A stretch of DNA of 64,000 nucleotides from JAJDNS01 sp963578825 (GTDB lineage: Bacteria; Acidobacteriota; Vicinamibacteria; Fen-336): the NCBI GenBank assembly GCA_963578825.1, contig CAUZDW010000010.1, positions 53,245-117,244 on the forward strand, in the 5' to 3' direction. The notes under the pieces are model-generated. The model had not been told where the DNA came from. It made no database searches and saw only the letters and a program-made list of their open reading frames with translations. Positions 19,370-28,453 of this stretch are shown here, in pieces. Made by a program: the position numbers and the translations under genes. Numbering within the stretch: the stretch's first letter is position 1; each line of letters opens with the position of its first letter.

Positions 19370-19484
19370 CCCCCGACGATGGCCCAGGACGCCACCGAGG
19401 GCAAGCTGAAGCGCTTGAACGCGGCGCCATCCGCTGAGCTGCCTATACTGAGTCCCTCAGAGGGTCGAAGGGGGCAGGCTGGCA

Positions 19485-20287
19485 GTGATCGGCACCACCA
19501 TCTCGCACTACCGCGTCCTCGAGAAGCTCGGCCAGGGTGGCATGGGCGTCGTCTAAAAGGCCGAGGACACGAAGCTCGAGCGCATCGTCGCCTTGAAGTT
19601 CCCGCCGCAGCACATCCGAACCACGCCGACGGCAGTCGACAGATTCACGCGCGAGGCGAAAGCAGCGGCCGCTCTCGACCATCCGAACATCTGCACGGTC
19701 TACGAGATCGACGAGGTCGACGGGCAGGCGTTCATCGCGATGGCCTGTGTCGAGGGAAAGACCTCGAGCGTGCCCTCACCATGGAAGAGGCAGCCCTGAT
19801 CTACAACGAGATTGCCTATGCAGAGACGCTGTCTGGGGACCTCGAGAAGGCCGAGGCCGCCGCTCGAGCCGCCTTGGAGATCGCCCCCACCGACGTCTGG
19901 TCTCGTTACACGCTCAACGAGATCCTCCTCGAAGCGGGGCAAGCCGCCGAGGCCGAGACGCTGGCTCGGCAGGCCGTCGAGGACTCGCCGGGGTTCCACA
20001 GCTGGAACCTGCTGGCCAGAGCTCTGGTCGCAGGTGGTATCGACGCCGAAGAGGGCCTCGCGCTGGCCCTCGACACGGTCGACCAGCTGCCGCCCCGCTA
20101 CGAAGAGCGAGCCAGCTCGAAGATTTTCTTTCCGCTGGTCGAGGAGACCCTCGGCCAGACCTATGGCTCGAAAGGGGACCACGAAAAGGCCCTGCTCTAC
20201 CTCGAGAAAGCTGCCGAGCTGGCCCCGTTGGGACCGAGCCTCCAGGAGAGTCTGCGGCGCACTCGGCAGATCGTGGCCGCCAGATGA
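19485..20287 (+). pseudogene. Ser/Thr kinase-TPR protein, internally deleted with early stop
   Basis: GTG 19485 opens a PknB-like kinase (VIGTTISHYRVLEKLGQGGMG), but codon 24 is TAA (19554-19556) where kinases have tyrosine in VVYKAED. The frame continues with KLERIVALKF and HPNICTVYEIDEVDG up to FIAMACVEGKT. The catalytic lobe is then missing, and from about 19755 another frame encodes TPR-like helices (GDLEKAEAAARAALEIAP, GDHEKALLYLEKAAELAP) to the stop at 20287. A large deletion plus a frameshift and a nonsense codon make this a clear remnant of the kinase-TPR architecture also seen in pieces at 9563-10800. Confidence 0.85.
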
Positions 20288-20366
20288 GAGGGGGTTGAAA
20301 ATCCACCAGTCTCTGGCTGACCCCTTGCCCCGCGAACGTCGAGCGCCCGGCGAGTCCTGATTGCGC

Positions 20367-22910
20367 TCACTGCTTCGCGATTGCGTCTGCCTCCTCGGCG
20401 AACTTGCGGTAGACGGCCCGCGCCTCGGCGAACTGAGCGTAGACGTGGTCCTGCTCCTTCTGCGACCGCCAGCCCGGCCACTCTTCGGCCATGCCCCGGA
20501 GCTTGTCGATCCAGCGCACCGAGTACTCGGCCGCCTCGCGGCTGCGGACGGGCTGACCGCCCACTGTGACCCAGACCGGGTTCGTGAAGGCCTGCGCGTA
20601 ACGGGCATCGAGAGGGAATCGCTCCTCGGGATGGCCGTCGGCGCGCAGGTGAAACCACCCGCTCTCGTCGACCGCAAGGGTCCTCGTGAAGGTGACGCTC
20701 TTCCTGTCCCCGTCCAGCGGGATCTCCTCGAGGACTCGGCCGTTGAAGAGCACCCTCACGCTCGAAAGAGGCGTGATCGACCGCACGCGGCCGCGGACCT
20801 CGACCGTGCCACGCCCCGCGAGCGCCACCGTCTCGCCCGGCCCGGAGCCGTCCACGGTGAGCTCGACCAGGGGCCCGGTCGAGACGAAGGCGTGCCCGGC
20901 CCTGAGGCCCGTGAACCATGCATCCATGTCCAGGCCGCGATCGCCCGTGTGGACGTACGTGCGCACGGACCCGACGAGCTTGCTGCGGTGAAGGTTGCTG
21001 ATCGAGTCCTCCCCGCCCACGGCGGTGACCTTCAGGCCGTTGTTCCACACGGAATAGAGCGGAGGGAACCCGGCCTCGCCTGCCGCGGACCACTCCACCG
21101 CGTCCGTGGTCCCCAGGGCGGCGTCGACCATGAAACCCCGGGCGACGCCGAGAGTGCCCTCGAGCGGGTCGTCGTCGCCGGCGAACGCGTGCACGTAGCC
21201 GACGGTGGCGCCCTGGGCCCTGGCCTTGCGGAACATGTCGGTGTTGCTGGGGTACAGGCTCTCGATCGCCGTGCCTTCGTATCCCGTCGTGTAGGGAGAG
21301 ATCAAGTGATCCTTCATGCCGAACATGAAGACGTGACCGTAAAACGGCGGTCGGTACTCCTGGCCCACGACGAGGAGCCGCTCGGGCGTGGAGAGCGGGT
21401 GAGGCCCGCCGCCCTGGATGAAGAACTGATGGTCAAGAATCCGGTTGTCCTTGTTGGCCACCTGCTCGTTGACGACGTCCTGGTCCTCGGCGGTCGACAT
21501 CATCATCAGGTTCTCGAGTGTGTTGTGGAGGTTGCCCGCGTAGTTCATGTGGACGTGGGTGGAGCCGTCGTACCAGCCCTCGGCCGCCACGTCGGCCATG
21601 CGCTCGAGAGTCATGGTGAGCTCGGCGATCTCGCCGGCCTCGATACGGACCTCCGCCGTCGTGGGCCAGAACTCGAACCCCTTGACCGCGGTAAGACGTG
21701 TCGTCCCCACGGGAAGCTCGACGCGGAAGCGTCCCTCGGTGTGGAAGATCGGATCTCCGGCAGCACTGACCCGGGCGTAGGAATCTGCCGGCGCGTAGAA
21801 CTTGCCGTCGGCCGCGGTGAGGTGCATGCGCGCGCCTGTGACCCCGTCCGTCCCGGACTCCCGCGTCGACACCGAGAGAACGCCCGTCGGCCGCTTCCAG
21901 TGCCTCTTGGTGATCCGGACCGTCCTCTGCTCGCCACCGTAGGTCTCGAGGAGCGCCAGGCGGGGGAGACCGCCCTCGTTGGAGATGTAGGCGATCCACT
22001 CGCCGTCGGGAGACCAGCGCGGGTGGAATGCGTCGTGCTCGAAGAAGGTCAGCTTGTACGGCTCTCCCCCCACGGTGGGCTGGACGTAGAGGTTGGAGAA
22101 CTGATCGGCCGCTCCGCTGGTGGAGGAGTAGACGAAGCGCTTACCGTCGATCGAGACATCCGGCCGCGTGCGGTAGAGCGTCTGCTCTCGGAGGACGGTT
22201 CGACCCTCCGCGATCCCGTCCGGGCCGGCCGGAATCCGGAGCACGTTGCCGGAGCCGAGCGGCACGTCCCGATTGGACACGATCAGGAGCTCGTTGCCAT
22301 CAGGAAACCAGGCCGGGGTGAGATGCATGTCCCACTCGCCGAAGTAGAGGCGGTTGCGCCCGAAGGTGTTGTCCCGACTCGCCGCCACCTCTTCGCTCGC
22401 CCATTGGCCGTGTGCGATGGATCGCACGTAGACGTTGAAGTGCCCGGAGGGCTTGGTCGAGACGTAGGCGACCTGTGTCCCGTCTGGAGAGAAGACCGGG
22501 TCCGTGTAGATGAACTCGTCATCTGTGAGGCGAAAGGTCTCGCCGCGCTCCACGTCGAGGATCTCGAGCTGGATCGTCCGGCCCCCGTCGTCCGCCGTAA
22601 AGATGATCCACTTGCCGTCGGGCGACCAGTCCGGGGAGGAGTGGTACGTCTCGCCGTGGGTCAGCTCGTGCGAGACGCCGGTTTGCGGGTCGACCTTCCA
22701 GATCGAGCCGCTCATGGCCACGGCAATCCACTTGCCGTCGGGGCTCCAGTCCGGGGCCCAGGGCGTCGAGCTCGGCGCGGGCGGAAAGTAGAAGTTGTGC
22801 ATGTAGTTGCCGCCGTGCTTTGCGGACGGGTAGGTCCGGCTGGGCTGGGCGGCCACCGGCCAGGCGATGAGCAGAACGCCGAGGGCGAGGAGGGCTGTTC
22901 GTCGGATCAT
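20367..22910 (-). CDS. Secreted beta-propeller protein with C-terminal CehA/McbA-type metallohydrolase domain
   Basis: An 847-residue exported protein. ATG 22910 has AAGGAG upstream and gives a signal peptide (residues 1-22, ending VAAQ). Residues about 35-400 carry TolB/PD40 repeats, for example DWSPDGKWI twice, VFSPDGTQVAY and RWSPDGEWIAYI. A small sandwich-like region follows. From about residue 445 a PHP-like domain begins (GSTHVHMNYAGN), with further histidines and acidic residues in HAFAGDDDP and GEDSISN. This resembles CehA/McbA metal-dependent hydrolases, whose known members cleave carbamate or amide bonds. The C-terminus (about 730-847) looks like a beta domain plus a helical tail. 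The substrate is unknown. This intact gene sits between two remnants. Confidence 0.8.
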   Translation of the reverse strand: MIRRTALLALGVLLIAWPVAAQPSRTYPSAKHGGNYMHNFYFPPAPSSTPWAPDWSPDGKWIAVAMSGSIWKVDPQTGVSHELTHGETYHSSPDWSPDGKWIIFTADDGGRTIQLEILDVERGETFRLTDDEFIYTDPVFSPDGTQVAYVSTKPSGHFNVYVRSIAHGQWASEEVAASRDNTFGRNRLYFGEWDMHLTPAWFPDGNELLIVSNRDVPLGSGNVLRIPAGPDGIAEGRTVLREQTLYRTRPDVSIDGKRFVYSSTSGAADQFSNLYVQPTVGGEPYKLTFFEHDAFHPRWSPDGEWIAYISNEGGLPRLALLETYGGEQRTVRITKRHWKRPTGVLSVSTRESGTDGVTGARMHLTAADGKFYAPADSYARVSAAGDPIFHTEGRFRVELPVGTTRLTAVKGFEFWPTTAEVRIEAGEIAELTMTLERMADVAAEGWYDGSTHVHMNYAGNLHNTLENLMMMSTAEDQDVVNEQVANKDNRILDHQFFIQGGGPHPLSTPERLLVVGQEYRPPFYGHVFMFGMKDHLISPYTTGYEGTAIESLYPSNTDMFRKARAQGATVGYVHAFAGDDDPLEGTLGVARGFMVDAALGTTDAVEWSAAGEAGFPPLYSVWNNGLKVTAVGGEDSISNLHRSKLVGSVRTYVHTGDRGLDMDAWFTGLRAGHAFVSTGPLVELTVDGSGPGETVALAGRGTVEVRGRVRSITPLSSVRVLFNGRVLEEIPLDGDRKSVTFTRTLAVDESGWFHLRADGHPEERFPLDARYAQAFTNPVWVTVGGQPVRSREAAEYSVRWIDKLRGMAEEWPGWRSQKEQDHVYAQFAEARAVYRKFAEEADAIAKQ

Positions 22911-22972
22911 GACGGTCTCCTTGAAGAAACGTGAGGGCGAAGGCCCTTCGGGCCGGGGCCGATTGTGGCACG

Positions 22973-23886
22973 TCAGGGAGTGGGCCCGGCGAGAAGCGCC
23001 TTCACGGCGCCACGCACGGCGCCACGCACGCCGGGCCCGGCGGTGCTTTTCGGATTGACGCGCTCGAAGTGGCCCGCACGCGGGAGCACCTCCACCTCGA
23101 CCCGGTCGCCGGCTCGGCGTGCCCCATCCAGCCCTGAAGCGGCGTCTCGATGGCATCGTGCAGGTGGCGCGCGACGAACGCGCACGCCGGGGCCCCCGGT
23201 CCGCCGTTCAGGTACTTGTAACCGCTCCCCACGGCCAGGTCGACGCCCCACGCGTCGAGCTCGAGGGGCAGGGCGCCGGCGCTGTGCGAGAGGTCCCAGA
23301 GCGCGAGAGCGCCGGCCTCGTGGGCCGCTGCCGTGAGAACCGGGATGTCCTGCGTCTCCCCGGTGCGGAAGTCCACGTGTGTCAGGAGGAGCACCGCCAC
23401 CCGGTCGTCGAGGGACGCCGCGATCTCGCTTCGCTCCACGAGACGCAGATCCAGTCCCCCGAGCGTCCTTGCCACTCCCTGGGCCACGTAGAGATCCGTG
23501 GGGAAGTTGCCCTTCTCCGAGAGGATGAAGGGGCGGTCCGGTCGGAGACGGGTGGCGCCGGACAGGAGCTTGAACAGGTTGACCGAGGTGGAATCGCCGA
23601 CGGCGACCTCGTCCGGGGAAGCCCCCAGCAGCGGTGCGAGGGCGGCGGCCACGCGCTCGGGCAGGTCGATCCAGCTGCGCACCAGCCCCTGCCCCCACTC
23701 CTCCTCGACGAGCGTCCCGAGGCGCTTGACCGCCCGGATGGGGAGCGCTCCGAGGGAGTTGCCGTCGAGGTAGACCACGTCGTCGGGCAGGACGAATGCG
23801 TCGCGCAGGAAGCCCAGCTCGTCCCCCTGGTCGAGCGAGTCGATGTCGGCGCGGGTGAGCGGGGGAGACACTGCGAGCATCATCAT
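22973..23886 (-). pseudogene. kynU: Chimeric remnant: kynureninase N-terminal part joined to an alpha/beta-hydrolase tail
   Basis: From ATG 23886 the frame matches kynureninase, a PLP enzyme of tryptophan degradation: YLDGNSLGALP, the phosphate-binding GDSTSVNLFKLL, THVDFRTGETQD and the PLP-lysine block GSGYKYLNGGPG. Homology ends after LQGWMGHAEP near 23115, about 130 residues short of the family length. In a different frame the next bases encode DRVEVEVLPRAGHFERVNP to a stop at 22973, which looks like the end of an alpha/beta hydrolase with its catalytic His in GHF, possibly kynurenine formamidase. The simplest reading is a deletion that removed the 3' end of kynU and most of a neighbouring hydrolase gene. 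Neither enzyme should work. Confidence 0.75.
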
Positions 23887-23955
23887 AGCGCCGCTGGTCC
23901 CTCAAACCCTGGAGGGGGTTGCATATCTCCCAAATGGCGCATCACGCTTGATCGG

Positions 23956-24349
23956 GTGGAGATGCGACCGATCGGCGTGGTGCGCAGCCCGCACCAGCAG
24001 GCCTCCAACGTCCCGAAGGGGCCGTGGGCCCGGCACCGTGCCGAGGGCACGCCTCGGGGCGACGGGTATGGCGCTGGGCGTTCTTCCCGAGACCCCGTAC
24101 GAGGCGATGACCCTCCAGCTCCGGCCCGGGAGCCGGCTCCTCATGTACACCGACGGGATCACCGAGGCCGCCAACCCGGCAGACGAGGAGTACGGGGACG
24201 TCCGTCTGGAGGCGTACATCCGCAGCCGATCGCACGAGACGGGTCGTCAGCTCATCGACGGCATCGTGGAGGACGTCCTGCGCTTCTGCGACACCGTGCG
24301 ACCCCACGACGACATGACGCTCATGTGCCTGAGCCGAGACGGTCTCTAG
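23956..24349 (+). pseudogene. Chimeric remnant: TrmO N-terminus joined to an RsbU-like phosphatase C-terminus
   Basis: GTG 23956 (or ATG 23962) starts MRPIGVVRSPHQQASNVPKG, the N-terminus of TrmO/TsaA, the methyltransferase acting on t6A37 of tRNA. After about 30 codons, near 24050, the match stops. A second frame then reads GVLPETPYEAMTLQLRPG, LLMYTDGITEAANP and HDDMTLMCL, ending at TAG 24347-24349. This is the end of a SpoIIE/RsbU-type PP2C phosphatase, with the metal-binding aspartates of YTDGITEA and HDDMTL. The catalytic core of both proteins is missing. It adjoins the kynureninase chimera, giving two chimeric joints within 1 kb. Confidence 0.7.
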
Positions 24350-24486
24350 CCCCGGAACCCGGCCACCGCCGGTTCCAGACTCGGGATGAGTCGTCCGTAC
24401 TGACTATCCTCGTTGCGTCGGTTCTGACTTAGACTGGTATCGGAAGAACCCACTCTTCATCTTGACCGCATTCGACAGGAGGATCC

Positions 24487-25914
24487 ATGGCCAACGCCAA
24501 TGGCAACGTGAAAGCTGCTCTCCGCTACCTCGACGCCCACCGCGCCGAGTTCCTCGAGCAGCTGGTCGATCTCAGCCGGATTCCCGGCGTGTCCGCCGAC
24601 GGCTATCCCCCCCAGGAGCTCTACCGCTCAGCGGAGGCCGTCGGCGACGTCATGCGCACCGCTGGCGTCGAGAACGTCCAGATCCTCGAGGTCGAGGGCG
24701 TCCACCCCTACGTTTACGGAGACTGGTTGCACAAGCCGGGGGCCCCGACGGTGCTCCTGTACGGCCACCACGACGTCCAGCCGGAGGGCAGGCCCGAGAA
24801 GTGGATCTCGCCGCCCTACGAGCCCACCGTGCGCAAGGGCCGGCTCTACGGACGCGGCACCGTCGACGACAAGGCCGGTGTCATGACCCACATCGCGGCG
24901 GTGGCGTCCTATCTGAAGTCCGAGGCCGAGCTGCCCGTGAACGTCCGATTCGTCATCGAGGGTGAAGAGGAGATCGGCTCCGAAAACCTCGGTCGATTCC
25001 TGAAGCAGTACAGGCACAAGCTCGATGCGGACTTCATCGTGTTGTCCGACACCGCCAACTTCGACACCGGCATCCCAGCGCTCACGTACCAGCTGCGCGG
25101 CATCTGCCAGGTGGACGTGGAGGTGAAGTGCCTCGAGCAGCCCCTCCACAGCGGGATGTGGGGCGGTCCCGTGCCCGACCCCGTCCAGATCATGTGCAAG
25201 CTGATCGCCGACCTGCAGGGCAAGGACGGCGAGATCAAGGCTCCGGGGCTCTACGCCAAGCTGAAGAAACCGAGCAAGGCCCAGCATCAAAGCATCCGGA
25301 AGCTGCCCTTCAACGAGGCCAAGTTCAAGCGCGACGCCCGGATGGTGAAGGGCATGAAGCTGGCGGGAGAGAAGGGCTACACCGTGTACGAGAAGCTCTG
25401 GAGCCGGCCCTCGCTGACCGTGATCGCCTTCGAGGCTCGCCCGCTCCAGGGCTCGTCCAATCAGATCATCGACAGTGTCCGGGCGCGCCTTTCGCTTCGC
25501 ATCGTGCCGAACATGGACCCGAAGACGGCGGCAAAGGCCCTCGTCAGGAAGCTCACCTCGAGACCTCCCTATGGCGCGAAGGTGACGGCGAAGGTGACGG
25601 GCGTCTCTCCCTGGTGGACCACAAACCCCGAGGGGCCTGCCTTCGACGCCGCTCGGCGCGCCCTCCAGAAGGGCTACGGGAAGGAGACGGCCATGATCGG
25701 CGCCGGTGGCTCCATCGGGTTCGTCGGTCCGTTCGCCGATCTGCTGGGTGGAGCGCCCTGTCTCCTCATGGGCCTGGAAGACCCCAGGTGCAACGCCCAT
25801 TCGGAAAACGAGAGCCTGGACCTCAGGGATTTCCACAAATCCATGAAGTCCGCCATCCACATGTACGACGAGCTCTCCCGGGTCCCGACAGGCAGCGGCA
25901 AGGGTAGGAAGTAG
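24487..25914 (+). CDS. M20 family metallopeptidase (dipeptidase)
   Basis: A 475-residue cytoplasmic M20 peptidase of the type often annotated as dipeptidase or carnosinase-like. Two-zinc site features are GHHDVQP (H94, D96), GRGTVDDKAG (bridging D127 and catalytic residues) and EGEEEIGS (E161-E162). The lid/dimerisation domain lies at about residues 205-385, including the substrate-binding HSGMWGG. The C-terminal ligand is in AHSENESLDL. AGGAGG sits a few bases before ATG 24487. Length is normal for the family. Substrate specificity cannot be assigned from sequence. Confidence 0.9.
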   Translation: MANANGNVKAALRYLDAHRAEFLEQLVDLSRIPGVSADGYPPQELYRSAEAVGDVMRTAGVENVQILEVEGVHPYVYGDWLHKPGAPTVLLYGHHDVQPEGRPEKWISPPYEPTVRKGRLYGRGTVDDKAGVMTHIAAVASYLKSEAELPVNVRFVIEGEEEIGSENLGRFLKQYRHKLDADFIVLSDTANFDTGIPALTYQLRGICQVDVEVKCLEQPLHSGMWGGPVPDPVQIMCKLIADLQGKDGEIKAPGLYAKLKKPSKAQHQSIRKLPFNEAKFKRDARMVKGMKLAGEKGYTVYEKLWSRPSLTVIAFEARPLQGSSNQIIDSVRARLSLRIVPNMDPKTAAKALVRKLTSRPPYGAKVTAKVTGVSPWWTTNPEGPAFDAARRALQKGYGKETAMIGAGGSIGFVGPFADLLGGAPCLLMGLEDPRCNAHSENESLDLRDFHKSMKSAIHMYDELSRVPTGSGKGRK

Positions 25915-25964
25915 AGCAAGCACAAACACTTCCCGTGGGAGGAGCCTTGCCCCTGTATCCGATG

Positions 25965-25994
25965 TGGACAATCTCGCGGGCGCGGTGCTACACT
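25965..25994 (+). promoter_or_regulatory. Candidate promoter of the PuuD-like gene
   Basis: TGGACA (25965-25970) and TACACT (25989-25994) with an 18-base spacer fit a sigma-70-like promoter, and the -10 hexamer is identical to that proposed for vapB. It would give a leader of about 100 bases before ATG 26102. This is a pattern match only. Confidence 0.35.
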
Positions 25995-26101
25995 CCCGCG
26001 ATTTCCCAGGCCGGGCTTTCGCACATCAATTAAACCGCAGGCCGAAGGCTCACGACCAGCCTCACGGCCTCGTCGCACTCGCAATAGAGGGGGCAAGCAC
26101 T

Positions 26102-26878
26102 ATGTCTGCTGGTTTCGAAGCGGTGTTTCGATGGTTTCACGTGTTCGCGGGGATCATCTGGATAGGCCTTCTCTACTTCTTCAACTGGGTCAACGGCCCG
26201 TTCATGGCGAAGCTGGACGGGGCGACCAAGAAGACGGTGGTCCCCGAGCTCCTGCCGCGGGCGCTCTTCTGGTTCCGCTGGGGCGCGGCCTGGACCTGGG
26301 CGACGGGCGTCCTGCTCCTGGCGCTCGTCTACTACATGACCAACAATACGACCGGCGAGAAGTGGACGAACGGCGCTTTCATCATGATCGCCGTGAGCTT
26401 CCTGGCGGTGTTCGTCTACGATTTCCTGTGGAAGAGTCCCCTGGCCAAGAACGTGCGGCTCGCGTTTGGCGTGTCCTTCCTGCTCCTGGCAGGCGTGCTT
26501 TACCTCATGGTCAACGTCGGCGGCTTCTCCTACCGGGGCACGCTGATCCACACCGGAGCCATGTTCGGGACGATCATGGCGTTCAACGTCTGGTTCCGGA
26601 TCTGGCCCGCCCAGCAGAAGATCATCCGCGCGATCAAGGAAGGGAACGCCCCCGACGGAGACCTGGTGAAGCTGGCCGGCCTCCGCTCCAAGCACAACAC
26701 CTACATGTCGCTGCCGCTCCTCTGGGCCATGATCGGCCAGCACACGACCTACTTCGCCGGTGGGAACCTGGGCCTCACCGAGAGCACGTGGTGGATCGGT
26801 TGGCTCGCGGTCATCGCGCTCGGCCTCCATATCGTCTTCCACTGCTACAAGAAGGCCGCCAAGGTCCAGGGCTTCTAG
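26102..26878 (+). CDS. PuuD-like integral membrane protein (urate hydroxylase membrane domain)
   Basis: A 258-residue protein with about seven or eight membrane segments, beginning FRWFHVFAGIIWIGLLYFFN. It matches the membrane domain of PuuD-type urate hydroxylases (formerly DUF989), which couple urate oxidation to the respiratory chain through a C-terminal cytochrome c. No CxxCH haem motif is present, so the cytochrome part is absent, as in many short homologues whose role is not established. Histidines H13 (RWFHVFAG), in LIHTG and IGQHTTYFAGG, and in the last helix (HIVFHCYKK) could bind haem. ATG 26102 follows a GGGGG-rich site. No purine genes are nearby, so a urate role is uncertain. Confidence 0.75.
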   Translation: MSAGFEAVFRWFHVFAGIIWIGLLYFFNWVNGPFMAKLDGATKKTVVPELLPRALFWFRWGAAWTWATGVLLLALVYYMTNNTTGEKWTNGAFIMIAVSFLAVFVYDFLWKSPLAKNVRLAFGVSFLLLAGVLYLMVNVGGFSYRGTLIHTGAMFGTIMAFNVWFRIWPAQQKIIRAIKEGNAPDGDLVKLAGLRSKHNTYMSLPLLWAMIGQHTTYFAGGNLGLTESTWWIGWLAVIALGLHIVFHCYKKAAKVQGF

Positions 26879-26883
26879 CTGTC

Positions 26884-26923
26884 GTCCTGTCCAGCGAACG
26901 GCCGTACCTTCGCTGGACAGGAC
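26884..26923 (+). terminator. Strong hairpin after the PuuD-like gene
   Basis: A perfect 15-base stem, GTCCTGTCCAGCGAA (26884-26898) with its complement at 26909-26923 and a ten-base loop, starts six bases after the stop codon. There is no T-run downstream, so this may be a terminator or a message-stabilising structure. Confidence 0.6.
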
Positions 26924-26986
26924 CCTTCCAAACCCCTGGCCCTGAATCCTCTCCCCGAGGGCAACTCGGTCCAGACCGAGCTCAGC

Positions 26987-27160
26987 CTATTGCCCGGGGC
27001 GAAGAGGGTACTGCCATCGCAGCCCCTGGAAACGGTCGTAGTCCGAGTCGGTCGTCACCATCGTGCAGCCGTTCTCGATGGCAACGGCAGCGTGCTGCGC
27101 GTCCGCGACGAGCTTGGCAGACCTGACCCCAGACTGTGACGCACACCGTCGGACGCATTC
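26987..27160 (-). pseudogene. C-terminal fragment of a PIN-domain toxin
   Basis: The last 45 or so codons of this minus-strand frame read LVADAQHAAVAIENGC and TTDSDYDRFQGLRW. This is the typical end of a VapC PIN domain, with the third and fourth acidic residues in VADAQ and TDSDYDRF. The N-terminal half with the first aspartate and glutamate is missing, as is any antitoxin. It is a second, broken VapC, unrelated in detail to the one at 13420-13821. Confidence 0.6.
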
Positions 27161-27205
27161 GATGATGGTCCTGCTATCATTGGCCTCTGGGGACGGGAGC
27201 GAAAC

Positions 27206-27649
27206 ATGATTCATTCCGCCACGAGTGCCGTGCTTCTCGTCGGAGCCCTGACGACATCTATCGCGACGCAGGAGGGGGCTCGCACTCGGGAGAAGTACCT
27301 GGGGACCTACGGCAGCGTCACGGAATCCGAGTGCAACGTAGACCTGGAGTTGCAGGACGGCAACAAGGCTCGGATCGTCACGACGTGCCGCGCGGAGGAT
27401 GGTTCCCGCCGGGACACCTCCCAAACGACGCAGGCCACCTGGTCGCTCGAGGGAGATCGCTTGACAGTCGAGTACGAGAGTCGGCGAGATCTTCTCGAGT
27501 ACGATCCACAGCTCTCCTACGGGGACTTTGGGCAACCGGGAAGCGGTCCGGGATTGAGGTTGCTCGAGCCTGTCGGTTCCGGCAGCAGGCTTTCCGGGTT
27601 CGGTCACTTGTGGAAGGGCCCCCTGGCTGAGATGAAGCACCACCTCTAG
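27206..27649 (+). CDS. Hypothetical secreted protein
   Basis: A 147-residue protein that I do not recognise. It opens with a signal-peptide-like stretch (MIHSATSAVLLVGALTTSIATQ) followed by a soluble domain with two cysteines (SECNVDL, TTCRAEDG) and alternating strand-like segments, suggesting a small beta domain such as LWKGPL-ending lipocalin-like folds. Purine-rich GGGAGCG lies before ATG 27206. Composition matches its neighbours. The start region abuts the PIN fragment on the other strand. Confidence 0.55.
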   Translation: MIHSATSAVLLVGALTTSIATQEGARTREKYLGTYGSVTESECNVDLELQDGNKARIVTTCRAEDGSRRDTSQTTQATWSLEGDRLTVEYESRRDLLEYDPQLSYGDFGQPGSGPGLRLLEPVGSGSRLSGFGHLWKGPLAEMKHHL

Positions 27650-27730
27650 CCAGAACCAGATCCCCCGCCCCACCCGTGCCCGTGAGACGGCTCACGTGCT
27701 CATCGCGATGAATGGGGCGATCATAGGGAC

Positions 27731-28453
27731 ATGGGTTGCTCGGTCCCGTCCGGCACATCGGGAAGTCGCTTCACACGCGGGCTGGTCGCTGCATGGGCCC
27801 TCTCGGCCCTCGCGGCAAGCCCGGCCGCTGCCCTGACGAAAGAGGAGAAGAGGCTCGACTCCTGCCAGGAGGTCCTGGAGGAGCTGCTGGCCGGGAAGGA
27901 GAGCATCCCCCGCGACCTCCTCGACAACGCGGAGTGCGTGGCGGTCGTCCCGGGTGTCAAGAAGCTCGCGCTGGGGATCGGCGGGCGCTGGGGCAAGGGT
28001 GCCGTGGTGTGTCGAACCACGGACGAGTGGGGGCCGCCGCTCATGATCAGCCTCGGGGGCGGCAGCTTCGGGCTCCAGATCGGAGGGCAGTCCACCGATT
28101 TCGTGTTCCTGATCATGAACCCGAAGGGGATCGACTACCTGCTCCGGTCGAAGTTCACCCTCGGCGTGGACGCGGCGGTCGCCGCGGGACCGCTGGGGCG
28201 GACGGCCGAGGCCGGTACGGACCTCCGCATGAAGGCGGAGATCCTCAGCTACTCGCGGACCCGGGGCCTCTTCGCCGGTGTGTCGCTCGAAGGCGCCGTC
28301 GTCAAGCAGGACAAGAACGCCAACAAGAAGATCTACGGGGAGGCCGTCGACCCGGATGAGCTGCTTCTCCGGGCTGGCTACCGTGTCCCCGAGAGCGGGC
28401 GGGGTCTCGTCGATCTCCTGAACGGCGTCTCGCCCCGCTCACTCACCGACTGA
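27731..28453 (+). CDS. SYLF/Ysc84-domain lipid-binding protein
   Basis: A 240-residue protein with an N-terminal hydrophobic leader (residues about 15-35, ending PAAA) and a SYLF domain. The domain shows CVAVVPGVKKLALGIGG, the strand pairs WGPPLMISLGGGSFGLQIG and DFVFLIMNPKGIDYLL, and KAEILSYSRTRGLFAGVSLEG, all typical of the Ysc84 family. The eukaryotic founder binds phosphoinositides and actin; bacterial homologues are usually exported and of unknown role. Its last 15 bases overlap the convergent epimerase gene. Confidence 0.85.
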   Translation: MGCSVPSGTSGSRFTRGLVAAWALSALAASPAAALTKEEKRLDSCQEVLEELLAGKESIPRDLLDNAECVAVVPGVKKLALGIGGRWGKGAVVCRTTDEWGPPLMISLGGGSFGLQIGGQSTDFVFLIMNPKGIDYLLRSKFTLGVDAAVAAGPLGRTAEAGTDLRMKAEILSYSRTRGLFAGVSLEGAVVKQDKNANKKIYGEAVDPDELLLRAGYRVPESGRGLVDLLNGVSPRSLTD

